Source: Bursaphelenchus xylophilus
Taxonomy: Eukaryota; Nematoda; Chromadorea; Rhabditida; Aphelenchoididae
DNA: 64,000 bases
Direction of reading: 5' to 3'
Assembly: GCA_904066235.2 (NCBI GenBank)
Contig: CAJFCV020000005.1
Span: 682,001 to 746,000, forward strand
Shown here: one piece after another, positions 9,906 through 20,643 of the stretch
Layout of the letters: the number at the start of each line of letters is the position of its first letter
How positions within the stretch are numbered: position 1 is the stretch's first letter
Translations under genes and position numbers: made by a program
Notes under the pieces: model-generated
Told to the model about the DNA's origin: nothing
The model's database searches: none
The model's input: only the letters and a program-made list of their open reading frames with translations

Positions 9906-10454
9906 GTCATTCACTTTTTTACACTTTTTTTGATTGCGTCTAGAGCAGAATTTTATGCTGATTAACATATCAAAAAATCAGCTGTGGGTTTTCAGAAACA
10001 AAGATTTTACGGCCGTTTTTTTACGGCCGATATGGTATTACGGTATGTTACAGTAGGAAGAGACCAAAAATAATTCTTCCATCATCTTTGCAAGGGCCGA
10101 AAACGTAGTAGGCCGCGGAATTATTGCATTTCAAGGTAAGATACGACAGTTGTGAACAATTACTTCAAAAACAGTAAATTGTAAAAAATGGTACCTTGTT
10201 GAAAGTTTTAGGAAAAAATATTGTTCGCTTTTGTAAAGCACCTACCAACAGTCATTTTGATGCAAAAAACTCAAACTCGATTTTTTCCTATGTCCACGCC
10301 TAACGGACGGCTGATGCACTGACTCAGAAATCGTCTTTTAAAAACATAAACAATGGATACGATTTTTCTATCCATTGTTATAAATAGTACACCCTGTCCT
10401 TTTAATTGCTTAAATTTCGTTTTTTTCTAACATTTAGCAAATGTATTTTTAATT

Positions 10455-10515
10455 TGCAAACCTTCCACGGGACCTCGTGAATTTTGAACAAAGTTTTGTC
10501 TTTCGAAAAAACAAG
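10455..10515 (-). repeat. inverted fragment of the four-TM gene 5' end
   Basis: Read on the minus strand, this matches the sequence leading into the start codon of the four-TM genes (6361-6425 and 400-460), including GCTTGTTTTTTCGAAAGACA and the bases near the ATG. It breaks off within the first codons. Confidence 0.6.
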
Positions 10516-10559
10516 CAAAATTTTCGTGGCATTTCTATTTTTAGAAGATGTTTTACTCG

Positions 10560-11220
10560 ATTTGAGGGCCGAATTGCTGCTTGGACATTTATGTAAGTTT
10601 TGTTCTTTGTATTTTATTGTTTTAGTAGAACGAGAAAGATCTCTTGGCCTTATCCATGAAAGAGACTGCGTCTTTTGGCCAAATTTTGAGGTGTGGATGC
10701 GTTTCCGAACCGTTTGAAAGATGGTGGCAATAGGTGTGTCCTTCGTGGGTTTTCCAGATGGTAAGCAGGTTGTTCATTTGTTTTCACTTCTTTAGGCGAA
10801 CGATTGAACAATGCGTAGATCAAAAAACGAAATCGGACGATGTGTATTGACCCCAAAAAGGCTGTAATTCGTGGGTCTTCAAGGTGGTAAGTACATTCTT
10901 TATCTATTTTTATTGCTTTAGGTGAAACAAATGAAGATCCACCAAGCATGAACACTGCGATCTTTCGCTTATGCCGCTGAACGCCCCATTAAACGTCCAA
11001 GTCCCTTGTCCATGTCTTCACAAGGACCTGAAGATCGTCGTCTACAAACACCACCATTTCAAGGCCGTATCTCTTTTTTACATTCCTTTGCCATATTATG
11101 TTTGTTTAAAGCAATTATTGGTCATTCCAATAGGTCATATGTTATTATCCGTTATTAATTTTCTGTGCGCTTCCAAGAGGCAGTATTTTTCTATTATTAG
11201 TTGTCAATTAGTAGCCTGAA
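10560..11220 (+). pseudogene. spliced-looking but poorly coding transcript remnant
   Basis: Three intron-like gaps of about 33-37 nt are bounded by good signals on the plus strand: GTAAGTTTTG...GTTTTAG near 10592, GTAAGCAGG...CTTTAG near 10761 and GTAAGTACA...CTTTAG near 10887. The segments between them have no shared long reading frame. The last segment (about 10955-11100) reads plausible protein in one frame (SFAYAAERPIKRPSPLSM and following) but is preceded by a stop. Two segments end with related sequence (TTCGTGGGT followed by CCAGATG or CAAGGTG). It may be a decayed gene or a spliced non-coding RNA. Confidence 0.35.
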
Positions 11221-11229
11221 CTATTTTAT

Positions 11230-11950
11230 ATCGATTTAAATGTAAAATTTTTCGATTCTCTCTTTATTGCCTTGTTATTTTGTCGGATTATGTGCTTTAA
11301 TAAATGGTTATTGTCAAGAAAAACATCGGAAATTCCAAAAGTGCTTTATTCGCTAGCAATATATAAAAAGGGTAAAAAGGAGCGCTGGAAAAAAAATTCC
11401 GCCGGAGTGGGCGGAGTCAATTTGGGAGGTCGCAAATCCACGGATTTTCTACCTTCCAATTCCGCGCCGTCGCAAAAACGCCGTTTTGCTACCTCCTCAT
11501 TTGCGGAGGTAGCGAACACGCCGATTCGCGACCGACTTTTTTCGGAGGTCGCGAAAAGAAGGATTCGCTACCGAGACCACGTCGCAAATCGATCTTTTCG
11601 CTACTTTTTGAAATTGGTAGCGAATCCAGCAAACATTCTCGAGCTCGAAAAAAAATTCTTATTCCTTCGCTCTTATGTCTCAAAATTAACTCCGTGGACT
11701 TTGCGAACGGACTGCATAATGTTCAGTCAAGGCTCGAAATAATTTTTTCTTTATTCACGATAAAATATTTTCACTTCATCTGGAGGGCTTTTCTAGTCTA
11801 GAGAAACTCTTGGGTTCCGCCGGTGGTCTTGAACATAAGCGATGAGTTTTTATTGGTCAGAACAGAACGATCGACAGACTCAGTTCTCTGCTTTCGATTC
11901 TTTCCTTTCTTGGATTTCTGAAAAAAAAGTTGTTAATTTCGCGTCCCGAC
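11230..11950. other. low-information region with GTAGCGAA/GTCGCAAA iterations
   Basis: From about 11390 to 11640 the sequence is a loose series of TCGCAAAT, GTAGCGAA and GTCGCGAA motifs in both orientations, resembling a decayed foldback repeat. No gene is supported. Reading frames here follow the repeat and have no domain features. Confidence 0.4.
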
Positions 11951-11954
11951 ATTT

Positions 11955-12975
11955 CGGGTCAGGGACAACTCGGGTCAACGACAACTCGGGTCAACGACAA
12001 CTCGGGTCAACGACACTTCGGGTCAACGACATTTCGGGTCAACGATACCGTTTAATATTTTCGCTTCGGGACTGGGAAAAAAGAATTTTTTGGTGAATTT
12101 GAGAAATTTTTGAAATGTTTTCGCTTTGGGACTTGGAAAAAAAGGATTTTTTGTGAAATTTGAAAAAAATTTGGTGTTTTCGCTTCGGGACTGGGAAAAA
12201 AAGATTTTTTGGAAAATTCAACAAAATTTTGAAATGTTTTCGCATCGGAAGTAGAAAAAAGGGTGTCTGACTGAATATTAACTGTGGTGCCGGCAGCACT
12301 AAAATTTTGTCTAAAACCAATGGTACCACCTGGTACTATATAGTACCACGTGTTTTTGCACCAACCCATCACCATTACTGCCTCATGACCAAATTTTCAC
12401 TTCTCGCAAAACAGTACCAGTTGGTACTATATAGTACCAAGTGTTAAAACGTGTTTTTGGGTTCTACTAAGCACCAAACCAACGCCATTACCGCCTTACG
12501 GCCAAATTTGCACCTCGTACTAAATAGTACCAGGTAGTACTATTTAGTACCAAGTGTTAAAAATGTGTTTTTTAAGCAGTACTAAGCACCAAAACAACAC
12601 CATTAACGTCTAAAAGTGCTATAAGTCGAAAAATTTTCAAAAAGAATCCTATAAGGTAACAGAAACCCAGTTTTCATACATTTCAAATTTTATTCAAATT
12701 TCACAAAAAATCCTTTTTTTCCAAGCCCCGAAGCGAAAACATTTGAAAATTTTTTTAAATTCACCAAAAAATTCTTTTTTCCAAGTCCCGAAGCGAAAAC
12801 ATTTGAAAAATTTTTTAAATTCACCAAAAAATTCTTTTTTCCAAGTCCCGAAGCGAAAATGTTAAACGGTATCGTTGACCCGAAATGTCGTTGACCCGAG
12901 GTGTCGTTGACCCGAAATGTCGTTGACCCGAGTTGTCGTTGACCCGAGTTGTCCCTGACCCGAAATGTCGTTGCG
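11955..12975. mobile_element. 1-kb foldback element whose arms are tandem minisatellites
   Basis: The left arm has about six CGGGTCAACGACAACTT-type units (11955-12045), then three about 60-bp units with CGCTTCGGGACTGGGAAAA (12050-12250). The right arm (about 12690-12975) carries both in reverse order and complement. The centre (12310-12610) has mirror-image TAGTACCA motifs. Pieces recur at 15905-15985 (17-bp units) and 45995-46290 (60-bp units). No protein is encoded. Confidence 0.7.
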
Positions 12976-13059
12976 CCGTTAATTCTTTTCCATATTTTTT
13001 GTAAAAATAAAAAAAAATCTGGCTCTGTGCAAAAATTGATTACCCATTGCACAGTGCAG

Positions 13060-15400
13060 TCACAATTTTTTTTCAATTTCCTCCCTTACCTTGGACGACT
13101 TCGTGTTTCCCATTGAAGAGTGAGGATCCGTCTTTGTCTCCACATCAGTACCACTCGTCTTGGTCCATTTTCTCGTCGACCTACGACGACGCTTATTCGA
13201 GGCCTTCAACTTTCTCTCATTTGTCTTTTCTTTCTAAAAACCCGGTACATTTATGGAACCTAAACAACTTCTTTACCTTATCCTTTCTTCTTCTGTAGAG
13301 CAGCGCAATTACAATGGAACAAAGGCAGAGAAGGAGTAGCAAGCCAAGGAACGAGCCAGTGAAAACGTAGATAGTTGAGTAGTCAGCTGGCATAACTAAC
13401 TTTTCAGAGCTAAAAATAAAAGATATTTACGTTTCGAAGGGCTTTAAAACCATTGGCCAGCTCTAAAATAACGTACTGTGCAGGCAACTTTGTGATGACG
13501 TAAGACATATTATCTGTACTTGACTTGATATTGGGATCAATTGTGGTTGGGGATAGAGTAGACGGCACTGTAGTGGATGATGTACTGGTAGACTTGGTCA
13601 AACTAGTTGTTGGAGTGGTTGTGGTGGGGGTGGTGGCGGTGGTGGTAGTTGGAGTGGTTGTGGTGGTGGTGGTAGTGGTGGTGGTGGTGGTGGTAGTGGT
13701 GGTTGTGGTGGTGGTAGTTGGAGTGGTGGTGATGGTGGTGGTGGTAGTTGGAGTGGTTGTGGTTGTGGTGGTGGTGGTGGTGGTGGTGGTGGTAGTGGTT
13801 GTTGTTGTTGTTGTAGTCTGAAAATTTCTGCGTCACAATCGGGCGGCGCCACAACCCAAAGGCTCGCAAAAGCCGCAGTGTGCGCAAAAATTTCGATGGC
13901 ACGGTGCAATTCATTTCTTTGTGCACTGTGCACTCTGCCAATCGCAGAACAGGGAAAAGCCTTTCCCATCGCACAGTGCAGTCACAAAGAGAAAACAAAA
14001 TTTTGTTTATGCCCATAAACTCACCGGAGTAGTCGTGGTAGTGGTGGTAGTCGTGGTGGTCTGAAGATAAGATAAAACTTACAGCGTCATTTGAACCGAA
14101 ACTTTTTTCTGCACTGTGTCGCAGAGTAAATGAAAAATTCGCAAGAAAACTATACCGTGGTAGTGGTAGTTGTGGTGGTCGTAGTGGTCGTGCTCGTCGT
14201 TGTTGTCTAAATAAAGTTTCGCACTCTGCGGCTGAGAACAAACTTTGCTTTGCACCGTGCATCGAAAATGAAAATAATTTCCACCTACCGTAGGCGGCTG
14301 GACTTCAAAACGGATATACGCCATTTCATCGGCACGTATTACATGAATTAACGGGTCGCAGTTTATTCCATGAAATCCGAACATCGACTAAAACATTGTT
14401 AGAATTCCCAAAAAAAGGTGAAACAACTTACAAGCGGATAAATAACGCCGGGTTTGGCTCTGACAAAAATTCCAATTGATTTGTTGCATGGCTGGTCGTA
14501 CATTGCCTGAAAAAATGAAAAAATATTTTTTTTACACCTAACTAAAACAAAATCTTGTCGTACAATCGAATTTTTTCACATTTCCTTACATTGGAAAAAA
14601 TTTTAAAAAGCTGCATACACACCCCCGTGTAGGGTATATAATACATAATATCCACATCGCGCATGTAGAGGCAGGAATCAGTTACGTCCAGGTTCGTTCG
14701 TCGTTCATAAATCTTTTCGAATTCGCCGGGTTTGCCCCGGCTTCGTAAAAACCGATGCTCCAAGGAATTGTTGAATGCATAAGCATATTTCCAATAATAC
14801 ACCGCGTCTCCGATCATAAAGACTGGTTTATATATTTGGTTAAATCCGGGCATCTCAAAACTTTGTTCGGGCGCGTCTCGCCAGAAGTAAAAAATTTTGC
14901 TGAAAAGATTACTGCGACTTCAAAAAAAACTTAAGTTTTGACAAGTTCCACCGAAATGTGAGCGTCGAACTTAGAGTAAAAAACAACTTTTGGTTAATAC
15001 TCACCCACCGGGGCCATTGTACGTAACTGCAATCCGGTCAAAGTTTTCGGAGAAGAATGCCGAGTAAAGCTTGCCGTCGTCTGGATACAAACGAACAGGT
15101 CTGAAATCACAAAAAAAAATTTTGTATTCAGCTCAAAATTCCGAAATCAGTCGAATTTCAAAAGCAAAAAAAAACTCACTCTGATGCATTCCATTGTTTT
15201 TGTTCGAAGTCGAATGTGTAATTCAGAAGATGCGGGCGTGAGTAGTTCCAGATTGCAAAAACCTCGGCACGTTTCACACCCTCAGGCATGTAGTGGGCCA
15301 GATCAGGGCAATTGAAGAGTAAATCTGCTATCCGATTTCCAAGCATCTCGGAAGCCAAGGTCCCCGAAATTAGGGCGATCACGAGAATTGGGACCTTCAT
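13060..15400 (-). CDS. Thr-rich single-pass membrane protein
   Basis: Ten minus-strand exons with matching phases: 15180-15400, 15005-15100, 14590-14899, 14432-14506, 14289-14387, 14156-14206, 14025-14060, 13431-13817, 13277-13399 and 13090-13233, giving about 514 aa. If the last donor is ignored, a stop follows at 13060-13062. Seen: signal peptide MKVPILVIALISGTLAS; an extracellular domain of about 275 residues with scattered Cys and Trp; three exons that are almost pure Thr (17, 12 and roughly 65 residues), a mucin-type stalk likely to be O-glycosylated; a transmembrane helix around GSFLGLLLLLCLCSIVIALL; and a basic tail with RRRKDK and KRRRR. The exon 8/9 intron would be only 31 nt, so that junction is uncertain, and a final exon may be missing. 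I recognise no family. A role as a cell-surface or cuticle-facing receptor is inference. Confidence 0.72.
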
Positions 15401-15560
15401 CAGGAAGCGACTGGTCGGCCCAAAATTTCGCGAGGAAAGTGGGAAAAAGAAAGTTGAAGCGTCAAAAAATGCATGGATTTGGGAGAAAATTTGCATAAAA
15501 TAAAAGTTTGGACTAAAAATTTTTTTTGGAATTCCAAGAAAATGGAAAAAAAATTGCAAT

Positions 15561-15813
15561 ACAGTGAGGGACCGGATCCAGTGGCAAAAAACGTCTCATT
15601 TTGCACCCCGGAAGGGACCAAAACGTCTCCAAACCCTTCCCTTCTCTAAGCTAAAAAACCCCGCTTTGAAAAGCGCGCCCTTTCCTTCAAGGCGGGCTCT
15701 TCAAAGCGGAGTTTTTTAGCTTAGAGAGGGGAATAGTTTGGAGTCATTTTGATCCCTTCCGGGATGCAAAAGGAGACGTTTTATGCCATTGGATCAGGTC
15801 CCTCACTGTAGGC
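15561..15813. mobile_element. TA-flanked MITE, about 250 bp
   Basis: Ends are TACAGTGAGGGACCGGATCC and its inverse, GATCAGGTCCCTCACTGTA. The interior is two mirror arms around CGGGCTCTTCAAAGCGG. Same family as 38043-38290, 41553-42041 and 55371-55625. It lies just upstream of the Thr-rich gene start. Confidence 0.7.
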
Positions 15814-15904
15814 TTTTTTCGGCTGTCGCTCGCAACCTGACATTTTTCGCACCGTGCAAACGCCAAAGAAGAGCCCGGCGACTTTCCAGAAGGACCAATA
15901 GTAG

Positions 15905-16700
15905 TAAAAAACCGCGTCCTGAAATTTCGGGTCAACGACACCTTGGGTCAACGACATTTTGGGTCAACGATACCGTTTATAACACGATTTCTGACTCACT
16001 AAATCAGCAGGTGTGCAAGGCCGGGACATTTTCGTTTTTGAGATTTACAGCCGGATATGGCCGCACCCATCATATAATTCCTGAAGCCTTTTGCCCTAAT
16101 TCTTCCGTTAACCTAGTTTTATTTACAATTTAAGAAATTTACAGTAACGTCAAATATCTCAAAATTGAGGAGACGCAGAGCCGCAGAACTGTGGTCGTAT
16201 ATGTTTTTGGGCACTGAGGATCCAATGGAGGTGGTTTCGGATCGAAAGGATTACTGTAACATAGCAAACTTACGCTTCGGCCCCACAAAGTCGGCCGTAA
16301 AAAGGTTGTTTCTAAAAACCCACAGCTGAATTTTTAATATGCTAATCAGCATAAAATTCAGCCCTAGAAACATTCAAAAAAAGTCCAAAAATCCGTGTTG
16401 CTATTTTCGTGGTATAGTGGATTTTGACAAAATCTACCAATCCGACGTCCCGGGTTCGAGTCCGGATGGACGCAAATCTCTGAGAATTGGTCGGCAATGA
16501 CTTTAGTGGAGGGAATATACAAGCTTGAGTTTATTTTAGGTGATTTTGATAAGATTCTGACAGTTTACGGTTTTTTGGTGGAAAAAAGCCGAAAATACAA
16601 CTTTTTGACAGATCGTATTTTACGCTTTTCTTTGTGTTCATGACACAGTAAGAACTTATATTTAACGATTTTAAGGGGTTCTTTGACAATCCAACCAGTT
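15905..16700. repeat. 17-bp tandem units and a divergent relative of the TTAA element
   Basis: 15905-15985 has three TTTCGGGTCAACGACACC-type units. About 15975-16700 resembles the left arm of the palindromic element in diverged form: CGATTTCTGACTCACTAAATCAGC at the start, the CCCACAGCTGAATTTTTAATATG segment and a tRNA-like block. Confidence 0.5.
16405..16475 (+). other. divergent tRNA-like sequence
   Basis: CGTGGTATAGTGG (A box) and GGGTTCGAGTCC (B box) are present with altered sequence between them. As in the other copies, the acceptor stem is not paired. Confidence 0.5.
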
Positions 16701-17100
16701 AGAAAATTTGTTTAATCTTCCACGTGACACCTGATAAGCAGGAAGTGGATAGATCTTCCAGATTGCACTTTCTTTTGCTCTGACTTGCCAAATTGTCCGT
16801 AAAGGGTATAACTAGCATAAAATTTCAATTATTTGGCGGGTAACCACAAGTGTTACAAAAATTTTATTTTTTTTTCGCTATTTTTCAGTTTATGCCATTT
16901 CAGAAAACAAAGTAAAGGTTTCAAGGTGTTCCGTCAGTGTTCCGATGGTGTACATTCGCTCTTGTTGTTGTTCATAATTTGCTCACTGAAAAAAAATTAA
17001 ATTTTTGTAATTACGGTTTGCTGTCTCTTTGCAAATGGCCATCTAAGAGCCTTACACCTAGTCTCATTCAAGGGTTACTTAATGTTTCTAGGCTTTTATG

Positions 17101-18404
17101 TATACAGGGTGACAAAGAAAAAATGCAACTCATATTTATGGCCATATTTTGTCTAAAACACCAAACTTAACCAAAGTAACGGTGAATATCAGTAACATAG
17201 AGCATTGTTAATAGTATGCTCGGCCAGTTTTAAGGTGGCTGTTCTTGGCCCCGAGATAGAGCTCAAAACGTGACTTTAAATTTTGGCCGATTCGCCGAAG
17301 CTTTTTTTGGGGAAATTGGTTCCGTTCTTACCGCAGCGATCAATTAGCGGCTCCACACTTTTTTGGCGTGAACTAGAGGTCCTGGCTTCTAACTAAACAA
17401 AAAACATAGTCCACCGGATTCAGATCCAGCGAGTAGACGGCCATTTCGCAGACCACATAAAATCGGGAAAACAGGTCCTTTCCTGGCCTTGCGTCTTTTT
17501 TGCTTTATGGCTGATGGCGGAATCATGCTACGGTGTCTGTTTTGAACCGCCAAAGTGCTACTGAGCCCACGGAATCACGATGGTGTACAAAATGCCGCTG
17601 GTAGACTTATCGGTTTGGTTCTGACCCCTTTATCCAAGAAAACCAAGGAAAACCAAGGATATCACGCCGCTGGCGCAAGACTTTGTCCCAGGCCATGAGA
17701 GGTCGGATTTTTACTGGGTTCAAAAATGGCGGATGGTTTTTGACTCTCAACAGTCCAACTCCTGCAATTCTGGTGGTTGTAGGCCTGCTGGATGTTGAAA
17801 TATTTCTCATCCGCGAACAGGACCTTCTCTCATCGCTGAGCTGCGGCGCGACGGTTGAGTTTTCGACATTTTTTGAGCCGTACTTGCTTGTAGTGTTCCG
17901 TGAGGCGCTAAGCTTTTTGGAGCTTGTAAGACTCACTCTACGGTACATTGATCACCATTCGTCGATCCGTTGTTCCCTTGATGCCGGTCTCCCGGGCAAT
18001 TTTCTTCATGGACACCATCAGATTTTGCTTCACTCGCTTTCTGATGATCTCAAGGTTGGCAGAAGTCTTCAAGATGCGCTTCCTTCTAATTCCTGGACAC
18101 TTACCACCATGGCCAAGCTCGTTGAGTCGTTTGATGGCTTTTCGTATGGCAGGTTTTCCTACACCGACCAATTTAGCAATCTTTTACTGTCCTTTTTCTT
18201 TCCGTGACAGGTTTAAAATCGGGGTCCCTCTGTTTGAGACTCGAAACAAACATGTTAATCAACCGATATGGGTATGAAAATTGAGAGGCTAGGACAAAAA
18301 GACACGGAGAATTTAATGGTATGAACAATATTTTCCTAAACCTAAAAGTTTTCGCGGCAGGACCGATGAAAAAAAGTTGCATTTTTTATTTGTCACCCTG
18401 TATA
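17101..18404 (-). mobile_element. decayed Tc1/mariner-type transposon, 1.3 kb
   Basis: Terminal inverted repeats TATACAGGGTGACAAAGAAA (17101) and TTTGTCACCCTGTATA (ending 18404) are flanked by TA. On the minus strand, 17938-18171 encodes a helix-turn-helix region (GKPAIRKAIKRLNELGHGG, then RKRVKQNLMVSMKKIARETG) typical of the transposase N-terminus. Further down, in shifted frames, are remnants resembling the mariner core (DEKYFNIQQAYNHQN and LVFLDKGV). Several frameshifts and stops make it inactive. Confidence 0.85.
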
Positions 18405-18613
18405 TGTTGTGCGGTAGAACGATTGGACACCCACCGTAATTCGATCCGTTCAATTAAAAACAGCACTTCGCCTCTTTAAAGGGCATTCATTTCAAGTATC
18501 AATAATTGCACATTTAACAGTAGTCAGCATCGAAATTGAAAATTCACGGGTCACGCTGATCCTTTCAATTCCGTGGACAATGGAATTTGCCTAATTGCAT
18601 AGGCTTTCTGCCT

Positions 18614-18622
18614 CATATAAAG
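18614..18622 (+). promoter_or_regulatory. TATA-like box of the saposin-like gene
   Basis: CATATAAAGC about 40 bp before the ATG at 18658. The sequence between box and ATG is conserved with the pseudogene copy near 3552-3580, read on the minus strand. Confidence 0.5.
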
Positions 18623-18657
18623 CATTCATCTGAAAACCAAATCCCCATTTGTCAACC

Positions 18658-19293
18658 ATGAGTATTCGCAGAGCCGGTCTACTGTTGATATGCGTAGCGG
18701 GAATTGCGGTAAGTTTTCACAAAAGACGAAGGTAATACGCTTCAGCTCGCCGAAGAAAATGTTCAACAAAAGCTGCTCAACTTCGGGATTGCCCCCTTCC
18801 TGTCGGACGCCGGGAAATCCTTGAGCGGCATTGAGGTTTATCAGTGGGCCAAAGGACAAGTTGAAAAGATTGGCAATGTCACACAAGGCCTAATGGAATG
18901 CAACGTGTGCAAGTACTCGATCAAAACCGCGAAAGAAGACGTTGAAGAGAGGGCTCGTGGAGGTGGCGGCTTGTTGTTGTGCAAAATCAAGGTGAATTGA
19001 GAGTTACAGAACATATAGCTTGAATTGAGAGTTACAAAAAAATTTGCAGTCGACAAAACACTCCTCGAAACACTCCTTTTTCTGTAGCCACAATGACTTC
19101 CTGATTTCAGGAAGAGTGCGAAAAAGCTACGGCTGCTCTTCGTACTGTTGGTAAAAAGGCGGCTGACGAAATATGCAAACAGCTGGACAACTTCTCGAAA
19201 GAACAAGTCAATAAGATCATCAATGCCGGAAAAGGCGAGCTGAATAAGTACGTCAAAGAGGATGATCTCTGCGCCAAGCCGTGCAAACAATAA
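18658..19293 (+). CDS. secreted saposin-like protein
   Basis: Three exons, 18658-18708, 18746-18991 and 19111-19293, all phase 0, giving 159 aa. The first intron is only 37 nt. Seen: signal peptide MSIRRAGLLLICVAGIALA; a helical N-terminal segment; then cysteines spaced like a saposin B domain (ECNVCKYSIKTA, LLLCKIKEEC, EICKQLDNFS, ending DLCAKPCKQ). The C-terminal part, with hydrophobic spacing through VNKIINAGKGELNKYV, fits the second half of the saposin fold. Nematode saposin-like proteins are often gut-secreted and membrane-permeabilising; that role is inferred. The extra Cys and the insertion between halves are unusual. A TATAAAG box lies about 40 bp upstream and AATAAA overlaps the stop. 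A truncated copy lies at 3357-3552. Confidence 0.82.
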
Positions 19294-19399
19294 ATATTTA
19301 TGGGTCATCAAACTTACACACGCTAAGCATATGAAATAAGGTTCACAAGGTTCAATAAACTCCATGACTTATAGCCGTCTAACTACTGATATATATTTT

Positions 19400-20590
19400 T
19401 TGTGTTTATTTAGTGAAAGCTTGTACTCTTAATTCTTTAAATTTTCTTTTTTCGAACATTTGACACATGTATTTTTATTCCGCAAACATGTTTGTTTTAC
19501 GGCATTGTTTGTTTTTCAGACGACTTCCAAAAAAAGTCCGGGTAAATCCGGTCGGAGAAGTGTAAAAAAAAACGGTTATGACTGATCGGGTTTCAGGCGT
19601 TTTGAGACTTTTTGCAACCATAGATGACCTTGCTGAACCTTGAATTCTATTATTAGATTCTAATGTCTTTTGTTTTAAGAACAAAAAGACATTTGGGAAA
19701 AAGCAGAAATATTGGTGATTATGGAGGTACAAAGTTTGCCGCGAGAGAAGTGCTCAGATTGCGACATTATTTTGATGAAACTTGGCGCAAATTGAGAAGA
19801 TGTACATATGCGGGACTTCTAGCCCGCGTTTTGCAGAAATTATCGAGATTTTTTGGTCGAAACCTGAAAAAAAAAATTGCTATTTTCGTCATGAAAAACC
19901 ATGGCTATTTCTATCAAAGAAGATAATATTTTCACAAAAAATCAATTTTTTCCGCAGAAAACTGACAAAGATATTGTCAAAAAGTCTTTTTTCCCTGACT
20001 GTTTTTCGTCTTTGGGTACTATCTTGGCCGCAAATATTGCTGAATATCTCGGTCGCGTCTGCAAAGTGCAAGCTAAAACTTTCAGGGATTGATATACAAC
20101 TAAGGTGATTGTATCTGGCGGTAAGGTCAGTATGCCGATGATTTTTTACGCCTATTGGCAAAAAAAATTTTCTAAGTTTCAGCGGTTTCGGCTCTAAAAT
20201 AATTCTTCGAGACTTTGGGAAGACATAGAAAGGTCAATTTGAGATTTTTTTTTTGAAATTATGTCGGCTGAAAATTGTTTTTTTTTTTGATCAAAAGCTG
20301 ATTACTTACCACTAAAAATGAGCCCTTGATTTTATGGTTATCACTTCCTTGCGGAAGTCGTTATCACAACTACATAAAATCTCCTAATCACTACACATAA
20401 AAAACCCTAGAATCCTTAGCTCCCTACAAAAAAAACCGTAATTCCCGGAGGATTAATTGCGTGGGTCCGGGATACGCATTTCGGATTTTTATGTGCAAAA
20501 GCCGAAAAAACCGTTGACGAGAAGGAAGGAACGTCGTCAACGGAACGGCGCCATCGTAAATCAGCGGCTCTGATAATTCGCGTCGTTCAA
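19400..20590. other. intergenic region with a degraded foldback copy
   Basis: Between about 19780 and 20110 the sequence resembles the GGGAAGTACTT foldback family: GAATATCTCGGTCGCGTCTGCA and GCTAAAACTTTCAGG match the 34157-34603 element in reverse. The rest is AT-rich with no convincing exon. Confidence 0.4.
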
Positions 20591-20594
20591 GTCA

Positions 20595-20605
20595 AATATA
20601 TAAAA
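20595..20605 (+). promoter_or_regulatory. TATA box of the collagen gene
   Basis: AAATATATAAAAAGC lies about 40-50 bp before the ATG at 20644, the usual place for a core promoter in nematode collagen genes. Confidence 0.6.
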
Positions 20606-20643
20606 AGCTTCACTTTTATCGAAAAGTATCTGAATTCGCCGCA

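Larger units (their letters stand above)
8508..10341. mobile_element. complete 1.8-kb palindromic TTAA element
   Basis: Bounded by TTAA: the left end is TTAA-AAGACGATTTCTGAG and the right end CTCAGAAATCGTCTT-TTAA. The two arms are near-perfect mirror images over about 900 bp each, meeting near 9420-9470. Each arm carries a tRNA-like block. A possible palindrome of this size is unusual for a MITE. The TTAA target is that of piggyBac-type elements, but no transposase or DDD motif can be read. A truncated copy is at 2056-3360 and a divergent relative at about 15965-16700. Confidence 0.8.

Noticed and set aside
13525..13821. Poly-Val, poly-Pro/Gln and His/Asn-rich frames
   Set aside because: They are other frames of the Thr-coding exon of the minus-strand membrane protein, whose own frame is supported by splice sites and flanking domains.
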